Source: Oscillospiraceae bacterium UBA3851
GTDB taxonomy: Bacteria; Bacillota; Clostridia; Oscillospirales; Oscillospiraceae
Assembly: GCA_002392625.1 (NCBI GenBank)
Contig: DGHJ01000058.1
Span: forward strand, 7,903-17,074
DNA: 9,172 bases
Reading direction: 5' to 3'
Part shown: positions 1 through 5,136 of the stretch, piece by piece
How the letters are laid out: each line of letters starts with the position of its first letter
How positions within the stretch are numbered: position 1 is the first letter of the stretch
Translations under genes and position numbers: made by a program
Notes under the pieces: model-generated
What the model was told of the DNA's origin: nothing
The model's input: the letters and a program-made list of their open reading frames with translations, nothing else
Database searches by the model: none

Positions 1-2070
1 CCCGGCGTGGGCGAGAAGACCGCCATGGCACTGGTGCAGGAATATCAGAGCATCGATACCATCTACGCCGACCTGCCTGCTCTCCATGCCAAGCCGGGTG
101 TCATCAAGAAGCTCACCGAGGGGGAGCAGAGCGCCCGCCACTCCTACTGGCTGGCCACCATCGTCACCGACGCGCCGCTGGAGTTTTCACCGGAGGACAA
201 TCTGCGCAAGCCCTTCAAGCCGGAGCTGTATGACATCTTCCTGCGTCTGGAGTTCAAGAAACTCATCGACAAGTACCGCCTGACGCCGCCCCACGACACG
301 GTGGAGCGGGACACGGACTGCGAAGTCACCGTGGAGAACGTCACCGACCCGGTCCGTGCGCAGGAACTGCTGACCCTTTGGCGCGGGGCGGAGAACGTGA
401 CCGTTTTTGCCCTGCCGGACCTTTGTGCTATCGCCGTGGAATGTGACACGGGGGAGCGGACCTCCCTCACCGCCAACCTCATCGAGAGCCGCTATGACGG
501 CGACTGGGACGGCCTGCTCTCCGCCCTGTTCGCTGCCGACGTCCGCAAGACGGCCCACAACGTGAAGGACCTGATGCGTGCTCTGCTGGAGCGGGGCGTG
601 GATCCGGATGGCTTCACCTTTGACACGGCCCTGGGCGGCTACCTGCTGGACGCCACCGCCGCCGGATTTGATATCGAGCGGCTGTTCATGAGCTACTACA
701 ACGAGGAGGTGGCGGGCCAGAGCCATCTGGACGCCTCCGACTTCACCCCCCTGGGTGACCCCGCCATGGCGGAGGCCGCGCTGGACAGCCGATGCAGCGC
801 CGTGGCCGCCCTGCGGGAATACCAGGAGCCGCGGCTGCGCGAGCTGGACATGTGGCGCCTCTTTACGGAGGTGGAGCTGCCCCTGTGCCGCGTGCTGGCA
901 GACATGGAGACGGCGGGCATGCGGTGCGACGGCAGGGCGCTGGCCGCCTTCGGCGATTGGCTCCAGGGGGAGATCGACAGACTGGAGCGGGAGATCTACG
1001 ACCTGGCCGGCGGGGAATTCAACATCAACTCCCCCAGGCAGCTGGGCAAGGTGCTTTTTGAAGATCTGCAGCTGCCCCACGGGAAGAAAACCAAGACCGG
1101 CTGGTCCACCAGCGCCGACGTGCTGGAGAATTTGCGCTATGACGCCCCCATTGTGGATAAGATCCTGACCTACCGGCAGTACGCCAAGCTCAAGTCCACC
1201 TATGCCGACGGCCTTTTGAAGGCTCTCGACCCGGACGGGCGGGTGCGCACCAGCTTCCAGATGACGGTCACCGCCACGGGGCGGCTCAGCTCCACGGAGC
1301 CCAATCTCCAGAACATCCCCACCCGTACGGAGCTGGGCAGCCAGATCCGCCGGCTGTTCACCGCCGAGGAGGGCTGCGTCCTGGTGGACGCCGACTACTC
1401 CCAGATCGAGCTGCGGCTGCTGGCCCACATGGCCGGGGACACCGTTATGCAGCAGGCCTTTTTACAGGGGGCGGATTTCCACACCGTCACCGCCGCCCGC
1501 GTTTTCCACGTGGCGCCGGAGCAGGTGACGGCCGACATGCGCCGCAGCGCCAAGGCGGTGAATTTCGGCATCGTGTACGGCATCTCCGCCTTTTCTCTGA
1601 GCCGGGATATCGGCGTCACGGTGGCGGAGGCCAGGGACTATATGGAGAGGTACTTCGACACCTATCAGGGTGTGCGGCAATATATGACCGACGTGGTGGA
1701 GCAGGCCAGGGAGCGGGGCTACGTGGAGACGCTGTGGCACCGCCGCCGCGCTCTGCCGGAGCTGAAGTCCTCCAACTTCAACATGCGCTCCTTCGGCGAG
1801 CGGGTGGCGCTGAACATGCCCATCCAGGGCACCGCCGCCGACATCATCAAGCTGGCCATGGTGCGGGTCTATCACCGTTTGAAAACGGAGGGCCTGCGCG
1901 CCCGGCTCATCATGCAGGTCCACGACGAGCTGATCGTGGAGTGCCCGGAGGCGGAGCGGGACACGGTGATGAAGCTCTTGACTGAGGAGATGGAGCAGGT
2001 GACCCATCTGGCGGTGCCCCTGCGGTCCGATGCTCACGCCGGGCGCAACTGGCTGGAGGCGAAGGGATAA
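1..2070 (+). CDS. polA: DNA polymerase I, 5'-truncated by the window edge
   Basis: Replication and repair polymerase that fills gaps and matures Okazaki fragments. The frame is open from base 1, so the gene starts upstream; roughly 190 residues of the 5' nuclease domain are missing. Window codons 1-6 read PGVGEK, the DNA-binding helix-hairpin-helix end of that nuclease. Codons about 130-285 are the 3'-5' exonuclease-like domain, but its metal-binding acidic residues appear lost: exo I reads VFALPDL at 135-141 and exo II reads HNVKDL at 186-191. The polymerase domain follows, with TGRLSS at 426-431, motif A DYSQIELR from D465, motif B with R514, K518, F522 and Y526, and motif C HDE at 641-643. 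F522 is the usual DNA-polymerase residue, where T7-type enzymes have Tyr. The enzyme therefore should polymerise normally but not proofread, as in Taq and Bacillus PolI. It stops 3 nt before rimI and is probably co-transcribed with it. The identification is secure. Confidence 0.97.
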   Translation, partial: PGVGEKTAMALVQEYQSIDTIYADLPALHAKPGVIKKLTEGEQSARHSYWLATIVTDAPLEFSPEDNLRKPFKPELYDIFLRLEFKKLIDKYRLTPPHDTVERDTDCEVTVENVTDPVRAQELLTLWRGAENVTVFALPDLCAIAVECDTGERTSLTANLIESRYDGDWDGLLSALFAADVRKTAHNVKDLMRALLERGVDPDGFTFDTALGGYLLDATAAGFDIERLFMSYYNEEVAGQSHLDASDFTPLGDPAMAEAALDSRCSAVAALREYQEPRLRELDMWRLFTEVELPLCRVLADMETAGMRCDGRALAAFGDWLQGEIDRLEREIYDLAGGEFNINSPRQLGKVLFEDLQLPHGKKTKTGWSTSADVLENLRYDAPIVDKILTYRQYAKLKSTYADGLLKALDPDGRVRTSFQMTVTATGRLSSTEPNLQNIPTRTELGSQIRRLFTAEEGCVLVDADYSQIELRLLAHMAGDTVMQQAFLQGADFHTVTAARVFHVAPEQVTADMRRSAKAVNFGIVYGISAFSLSRDIGVTVAEARDYMERYFDTYQGVRQYMTDVVEQARERGYVETLWHRRRALPELKSSNFNMRSFGERVALNMPIQGTAADIIKLAMVRVYHRLKTEGLRARLIMQVHDELIVECPEAERDTVMKLLTEEMEQVTHLAVPLRSDAHAGRNWLEAKG

Positions 2071-2073
2071 AAT

Positions 2074-2571
2074 ATGGAGAAAATGCAAGTCAAAGTGGTG
2101 CCCATGCACCCGGACCATCTGGACGAGCTGGCCCGGCTGGAGAAGATCTGCTTCTCCCGGCCCTGGTCCCGCGCCATGCTGGCCGAGGAGATGGACAACC
2201 AGTGCGCCGCCTTCCTGGTGGCGCTGGAGCCTGTCACCGAGAAGGTGGTGGGCTACGCCGGGCTGCTGGTCATGGCCGACGAGGGGTATATCACCAACGT
2301 GGCGGTGTTCCCGGAATACCGCCGCCGGGGCGTGGCCGGGCAGCTGATCGCCGTGTTCGACCGGTTTGCCCAGGGCAACCGACTGGCGTTTCTCACGCTG
2401 GAGGTGCGGCCCTCCAACACCGCCGCTATCGCCCTCTATCAGAGCTTCGGCTTTGCGGAGGCGGGGCGCCGGCGGAACTATTACGATCTGCCCACGGAGG
2501 ACGCCCTGATCATGACGAAGGAATACGAGTATGGGGAGGATGAGAATGGAAATCCGTCTGCTGAACGATAA
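2074..2571 (+). CDS. rimI: Ribosomal protein bS18 alanine N-acetyltransferase RimI
   Basis: Cytoplasmic GNAT enzyme that, in the characterised family member, acetylates the N-terminal alanine of ribosomal protein S18 with acetyl-CoA. The product is 165 residues, slightly longer than the usual 145-160. The acetyl-CoA pyrophosphate loop is RRRGVAG at 83-89, preceded by strand NVAVFPEY at 75-82. The RimI-type catalytic pair is visible as E110 in LEVRPSN and Y122 in ALYQSFGF, and the C-terminal RRNYY...TEDALIM block is typical of RimI. The start is not certain: ATG 2074 has GAAGGG 7 nt upstream and GGAGG 14 nt upstream, and an in-frame ATG at 2083 is an alternative. It begins 3 nt after polA and its last 26 nt overlap the next gene, so translation is likely coupled. 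Close linkage with tsaD is common in bacteria and supports the call. Another GNAT role cannot be excluded from sequence alone. Confidence 0.9.
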   Translation: MEKMQVKVVPMHPDHLDELARLEKICFSRPWSRAMLAEEMDNQCAAFLVALEPVTEKVVGYAGLLVMADEGYITNVAVFPEYRRRGVAGQLIAVFDRFAQGNRLAFLTLEVRPSNTAAIALYQSFGFAEAGRRRNYYDLPTEDALIMTKEYEYGEDENGNPSAER

Positions 2572-3139
2572 GGAATTGGAGGAGGTCTACCGCCGGCATC
2601 TGATCCCCGCCTTTCCGGCCTCCGAGCTGCGGCCTCTGCGGGCCATGCAGGAGATGGCGCACCAGGGGATCTACCGGACCTATGGGCTGGTGGAGGGCGC
2701 GGAGATCCTGGGCGAGGCCCTCTTGTTGGACTGTGCCCCAGGCTGGAAGCTGTTCGACTACCTCTGCGTGGCGCCGGAGCACCGCAACGGCGGTCTGGGC
2801 GCGGCGATGATCGCCGAGCTGGTGAAGGCGGAGCGGGGCTGCGTCATCTTCGGCGAGTCCGAGGTGCCGGAATATGCACCCGACCCGGACATGGCGGCGC
2901 GGCGCATGGCCTTTTATGAGCGCTGCGGCGCCCGGCAGGCTGGCTATCTGGCGTCGGTGTTCGGCGTGATCTATCACGCGCTGTACCTGGCGGAGGGCGC
3001 GGTGGACGAGGCGGCGCTGATGGCCGCCCATGAGAACGCCTACCGCGGCCGTCTCCCGGCGAAGCTGTTCCAGCGCTTTATCCGCATCCCCTGGGACCCT
3101 TCCATGGGGATGCCGGAAAAACACCCCTGGGAGGAGTGA
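2546..3139 (+). CDS. GNAT-family N-acetyltransferase, substrate unknown
   Basis: A second acetyltransferase of the GNAT fold, 197 residues if started at ATG 2546. I chose that start because GGGGAGGA at 2533-2540 lies 5 nt upstream; the in-frame ATGs at 2531 and 2540 overlap or precede this site. The acetyl-CoA loop is RNGGLG at 80-85 after strand YLCVAPEH, and a C-terminal GNAT block ARRMAFYERCGA at 118-129 contains the usual late tyrosine (Y124). About 60 residues follow the core, ending in a Pro/Trp-rich tail (IPWDPSMG, then HPWEE). It lacks the RimI signature blocks, so it is not simply a rimI duplicate. It overlaps rimI by 26 nt and precedes tsaD by 6 nt, so it is tightly embedded in the run. 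Family assignment is firm; substrate is not inferable. Protein, peptide, amino-sugar and small-molecule amines are all possible. Confidence 0.85.
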   Translation: MEIRLLNDKELEEVYRRHLIPAFPASELRPLRAMQEMAHQGIYRTYGLVEGAEILGEALLLDCAPGWKLFDYLCVAPEHRNGGLGAAMIAELVKAERGCVIFGESEVPEYAPDPDMAARRMAFYERCGARQAGYLASVFGVIYHALYLAEGAVDEAALMAAHENAYRGRLPAKLFQRFIRIPWDPSMGMPEKHPWEE

Positions 3140-3145
3140 CACGGA

Positions 3146-4159
3146 ATGAACATATTGGCTTTTGAATCCTCCTGCGACGAGACCGCCGTGGCGGTGGTGC
3201 GGGATGGACGCACGGTGCTGTCCGACGCCATTTTGTCCCAGGCGGACATGCACGCTCTATACGGCGGCGTGGTGCCGGAGATCGCCTCCCGCAAGCACGT
3301 GGAGGCCATCGCCGGCCTCACCGATCAAGCGCTTTCCGACGCGGGGATCACGAAAAAAGACGTGGACGCCGTGGCCGTCACCTACGCGCCCGGCCTCATC
3401 GGCGCGGTGCTGGTGGGCGTCAGCTTTGCCAAATCCGTGGCATACGCCCTGGGGGTGCCGCTGATCCCGGTGCACCATATCCGGGGCCACATCGCCGCCA
3501 ACTATCTGGCCTTTCCCGATCTGACCCCGCCCTTCCTGGCCCTGGCCATCTCCGGCGGCAACACCCTCATCGTGGACGTGCGGGACTACACCGACATGGA
3601 GATCCTGGGCGCCACACGGGACGACGCGGCGGGGGAATGCTTCGACAAGGCCGCCCGCGTCCTGGGCCTGCCCTATCCCGGCGGCAGGCCCATGGACGAG
3701 CTGGCACGGCAGTCGGCAGGCGGCAGGTACGTTCTGCCACGCGCCTACGTGGACGGCGCCCAGCTGGACATGAGCTTTTCCGGCCTGAAGACGGCGGTGG
3801 TGAATCTGGCCCATAACGCGGCGCAAAAGGGTGAGGCGCTGGACGCCGCTGCTTTGGCGCGGGACTTTACACAGGCCGTCAGCGACGAGCTGGTGCCCCG
3901 TGCCATGCGGGCCGTGGAGCTGACGGGCCGCACCAAACTGGTGGCTGCCGGCGGCGTGGCCGCCAACTCCATCATCCGCGCGGATCTGGAAGCGGCCTGT
4001 GCCCGCGCCGGCGTCAAGCTCTATCTGCCGCCCCTGCGCTGGTGCGGCGACAACGGCGCCATGATCGGCGCCCAGGGCTACTATGAGTATCTGGCGGGCC
4101 ACACGGCGGGGCTGGACCTCAACGCCTGGGCCACCATGGACCTGGGGGAGAATATGTGA
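3146..4159 (+). CDS. tsaD: tRNA N6-adenosine threonylcarbamoyltransferase TsaD
   Basis: Catalytic subunit that transfers the threonylcarbamoyl group from threonylcarbamoyl-AMP to A37 of ANN-decoding tRNAs, giving t6A; it works in a complex with TsaB and TsaE. The 337-residue length is normal for the family (formerly Gcp/YgjD, ASKHA fold). Visible motifs are ESSCDET at 7-13, the metal site HHIRGH with H111 and H115, SGGNT in the phosphate-binding region, FDKAARVLGLPYPGG, SFSGLKTA, AAGGVAAN, and RWCGDNGAMIG carrying the third metal ligand D302. ATG 3146 is preceded by GGGAGGAG (3129-3136) at 9-nt spacing. The gene is the last of the polA-rimI-GNAT run and its stop codon merges into a terminator. 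Neither tsaB nor tsaE is in the window, although tsaB often lies next to rimI and tsaD. The adjacent tRNA-Thr decodes an ANN codon and would be a t6A substrate, which is probably coincidence. Confidence 0.97.
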   Translation: MNILAFESSCDETAVAVVRDGRTVLSDAILSQADMHALYGGVVPEIASRKHVEAIAGLTDQALSDAGITKKDVDAVAVTYAPGLIGAVLVGVSFAKSVAYALGVPLIPVHHIRGHIAANYLAFPDLTPPFLALAISGGNTLIVDVRDYTDMEILGATRDDAAGECFDKAARVLGLPYPGGRPMDELARQSAGGRYVLPRAYVDGAQLDMSFSGLKTAVVNLAHNAAQKGEALDAAALARDFTQAVSDELVPRAMRAVELTGRTKLVAAGGVAANSIIRADLEAACARAGVKLYLPPLRWCGDNGAMIGAQGYYEYLAGHTAGLDLNAWATMDLGENM

Positions 4160-4199
4160 CGAAAAAAGGTGCGGGACACATTCCCGCACCTTTTTTCGT
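4159..4199 (+). terminator. Intrinsic terminator after tsaD
   Basis: A perfect inverted repeat: 18-nt arms at 4159-4176 and 4182-4199 around the loop CACAT. The GC core GGTGCGGGA pairs with TCCCGCACC and is flanked by A6 and T6, so the structure has a U-tract on both strands and could act bidirectionally. The left arm begins at the last base of the tsaD stop codon. It cleanly ends the polA-to-tsaD transcript. Confidence 0.95.
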
Positions 4200-4297
4200 G
4201 TCAACCGCTCCGGGGCAAAAAAACAGGCCGAAAAAAACGAAAAAGACAGTGTGATGTTGTTATGTAAATAAAAAAGGGACGGTGTAAAGGTGGTGAA

Positions 4298-4408
4298 ATG
4301 TGGGTTTGCGGATTTTGCGGTTTTCGGAAGAAAACCGAAAATCCCTTTTATACCAACGCTTTAAGAAGTGTGGAAAACTTTGTGGAAAGTGTGGATAACT
4401 TTTTGTAG
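4298..4408 (+). CDS. Possible 36-residue small protein; may be spurious
   Basis: An ATG at 4298 opens 36 codons to TAG at 4406-4408. In its favour, AAAGGTGGTG at 4286-4295 is one mismatch from an ideal Shine-Dalgarno stretch, although the spacing is short. The predicted peptide starts MWVCGFCGFRKK, with a CxxC pair, and ends in a repetitive VENFVESVDNF tail. That tail is simply the translation of the three DnaA-box-like sequences, and a hairpin lies inside the frame. DnaA-box-rich regions readily yield such VEN-type phantom peptides. No promoter is evident upstream. I record it because it is too short for usual gene finders, but a non-coding reading is more likely. Confidence 0.2.
   Translation: MWVCGFCGFRKKTENPFYTNALRSVENFVESVDNFL
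4310..4344 (+). repeat. Bulged hairpin with GGAA tetraloop
   Basis: Arms 4310-4325 and 4330-4344 form 15 base pairs with a single bulged G at 4317. The loop GGAA (4326-4329) is closed by C-G and is of the stable GNRA type. Only CTTTTATA follows, so it is a weak candidate for a terminator; it could instead be a structured RNA or cruciform. It lies 24 nt before the first DnaA-box-like site. Confidence 0.55.
4369..4398 (-). promoter_or_regulatory. Cluster of three DnaA-box-like 9-mers
   Basis: On the + strand the sites read TGTGGAAAA (4369-4377), TGTGGAAAG (4381-4389) and TGTGGATAA (4390-4398). The last is the exact reverse complement of the consensus DnaA box TTATCCACA; the first two differ from it at one and two positions. 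All face the same way, with starts 12 and 9 nt apart, and AT-rich DNA follows. This arrangement resembles part of a replication origin or a DnaA-binding regulatory cluster. No dnaA or dnaN gene is near, and the genes to the left are transcribed toward the site, which argues against a main origin. Confidence 0.5.
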
Positions 4409-4414
4409 ACGTTT

Positions 4415-4438
4415 ATTTGACAAAAAATTATGTCAAAT
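4415..4438. promoter_or_regulatory. 8-bp palindrome, possible operator
   Basis: ATTTGACA (4415-4422) and TGTCAAAT (4431-4438) form a perfect inverted repeat around an 8-nt AT-rich spacer, a common geometry for dimeric repressor sites. Each arm contains a -35-like TTGACA, one per strand, but no matching -10 box stands 16-18 nt downstream on either strand. I cannot name a regulator. Confidence 0.35.
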
Positions 4439-4495
4439 TATGGCGGAGTCGGAGATCGGCGCTTTTGGCCCGGAAAAGTGAAGAAAAGGGGGTTC

Positions 4496-4520
4496 GTTCT
4501 CCGCGGGGAGCCGTTTTTTT
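4496..4520 (+). terminator. Weak terminator-like hairpin with T7 run
   Basis: GTTCTC (4496-4501) pairs with GGGAGC (4506-4511), using two G-U pairs, around the loop CGCG; CG and seven T residues (4514-4520) follow. The stem is short. If active, it would end a short transcript arising in the AT-rich island, for which no promoter is evident. Confidence 0.35.
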
Positions 4521-4659
4521 CACCCAGCCGTTTTGCCGAAGTAAAGAGGAACTGTTTTCGGAGGATGGGAACTTTTTGCCCCCTTGCGGCCGGATCGTGC
4601 CGCCATGATTACGTTATGTATAATTACTGAAAATGGCAGGTATAAGTAGGAATTTACAG

Positions 4660-4688
4660 TTGACGAACGGGAAAAAGAATGGTAAAAT
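4660..4688 (+). promoter_or_regulatory. Sigma70/SigA-type promoter for the tRNA gene
   Basis: The -35 TTGACG (4660-4665) and -10 TAAAAT (4683-4688) are separated by exactly 17 nt. The expected start near 4695 leaves a leader of about 40 nt before the tRNA. Each box has one mismatch to consensus, and placement fits the single tRNA transcription unit. Confidence 0.75.
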
Positions 4689-4734
4689 AATCAAGCTGCT
4701 TTTGGGGGCGGCCGAAACGCCGAAATGAGAATAT

Positions 4735-4810
4735 GCTACTGTGGCTCAGCTGGTAGAGCAGCTGATTCGTAATCAGCAGGTCGCCGGTTCGAATCCGGCC
4801 AGTAGCTCCA
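4735..4810 (+). tRNA. tRNA-Thr(CGT), with encoded CCA
   Basis: The 76-nt sequence folds as a full cloverleaf. Acceptor GCTACTG (4735-4741) pairs with CAGTAGC (4800-4806); the D stem is GCTC/GAGC; the anticodon stem GCTGA/TCAGC encloses TTCGTAA with anticodon CGT at 4768-4770; the T arm is GCCGG-TTCGAAT-CCGGC. The discriminator is T4807, followed by a genomic CCA. Anticodon CGU reads the ACG codon, and the G1-C72 and C2-G71 pairs agree with threonine identity. It stands alone, with its own promoter and terminator. U33 and A37 are present; A37 would be the t6A site. Confidence 0.95.
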
Positions 4811-4860
4811 AAGTGAAAATCCTGTCGACGAATGTCGGCAGGATTTTCACTTTGCTTTTT
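4810..4860 (+). terminator. Intrinsic terminator of the tRNA-Thr unit
   Basis: Starting at the last A of CCA, 15 perfect pairs (4810-4824 with 4839-4853) continue through a G-U pair and four more pairs to the loop GAAT (4830-4833). The right arm ends in TTT and GC-TTTTT follows, giving a broken U-tract. It separates the tRNA from the arginine operon. Confidence 0.9.
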
Positions 4861-4897
4861 CCTGGCTTGCAGACGCGGCGCAAACAGCGGAAGAGCG

Positions 4898-4925
4898 CCG
4901 GGAAAATTAGTGAATTTTCCCCCGG
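4898..4925. promoter_or_regulatory. Inverted repeat upstream of the arg promoter, possible operator
   Basis: GGGAAAATT (4900-4908) and AATTTTCCC (4913-4921) are perfect 9-bp arms around AGTG. Two further C-G pairs form outside if two C residues bulge. C and G, not a T run, follow, so it is not a terminator. Its right arm ends 22 nt before the -35 box of argC, a position suited to a regulator. It shares only TGAAT with the ArgR box consensus, so assignment to ArgR is speculative. Confidence 0.4.
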
Positions 4926-4943
4926 TTTCGGTGCGATAGGGGG

Positions 4944-4972
4944 TTTTCAGAAATGGGAAGTTGTGCTATAAT
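4944..4972 (+). promoter_or_regulatory. Promoter of the arginine operon, extended -10
   Basis: A perfect -10 TATAAT (4967-4972) is preceded by TGC, making an extended -10 element. The -35 TTTTCA (4944-4949) matches four of six positions at 17-nt spacing. The start would fall near 4979-4980, giving a leader of about 157 nt before argC. It is the best promoter between the tRNA terminator and argC. Confidence 0.75.
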
Positions 4973-4979
4973 ATCTCGG

Positions 4980-5136
4980 CGTGGGCATGAAAACGTGCCC
5001 GAAGCGCGACCTGTGTTCATAAATGGAAATCCGCGTGCGGATTTCCGATATGATGATAGGCAACGTGCCGCCGCGCGGGCAGCGTGTGAACGGTCTGCTG
5101 CGGGGCGGACACAGAAGAAAAGAGGAGGAGACAAGC
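4980..5136 (+). other. Structured 5' leader of the arginine operon
   Basis: This untranslated stretch of about 157 nt has three possible hairpins: 4983-4988 with 4995-5000 (loop GAAAAC), 5025-5033 with 5038-5046 (nine perfect pairs, loop CGTG), and a G-U-containing stem near 5094-5111. An 11-codon open frame (4987-5022, MKTCPKRDLCS) has no ribosome binding site and would start about 8 nt into the transcript. No T-box motif and no terminator with a U-tract are seen, so classic attenuation is not supported. The last ten bases before the spacer are the strong Shine-Dalgarno AGAGGAGGAG (5121-5130) of argC. Confidence 0.45.

Larger units (their letters stand above)
4200..4734. other. AT-rich intergenic island without a confident gene
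   Basis: About 535 bp between the tsaD terminator and the tRNA gene. Its left 240 bp are strikingly AT-rich compared with the GC-rich genes on both sides. It holds a GNRA-capped hairpin, a trio of DnaA-box-like sequences, a 36-codon open frame over the same bases, a palindrome, a hairpin with a T7 run, and the tRNA promoter; each is listed separately. Longer open frames in 4417-4630 begin without a ribosome binding site and have no recognisable product. I see no mobile element, CRISPR repeat or recognised ncRNA family. Confidence 0.7.

Noticed and set aside
4200..4500. Chromosomal replication origin
   Set aside because: Only three boxes, no dnaA or dnaN nearby, and the genes on the left point toward the site; kept as a DnaA-box cluster finding instead.
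4619..4624. Perfect TATAAT as a second tRNA promoter
   Set aside because: No -35-like sequence stands 16-18 nt upstream and the adjacent TG lacks the extended -10 spacing; the 4660-4688 promoter is better.
4417..4630. Two overlapping open frames of 63-66 codons in the intergenic island
   Set aside because: No ribosome binding site at either start, no recognisable motif, and the frames cross the palindrome and the T7 hairpin.
4735..4860. tRNA-Thr as an integration site for a mobile element
   Set aside because: No integrase, no repeated tRNA 3' end in the window, and the flanks are an ordinary terminator and a biosynthetic operon.
5023..5136. In-frame ATG extending ArgC by 38 residues
   Set aside because: No ribosome binding site precedes 5023 and the added residues do not resemble ArgC, whereas GTG 5137 has AGAGGAGGAG at 6 nt and begins right at the Rossmann strand.
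4980..5136. T-box riboswitch in the arg leader
   Set aside because: The conserved AGGGTGG-ACCGCG-type T-box sequence and a terminator with U-tract are absent, and the leader is short for this class.
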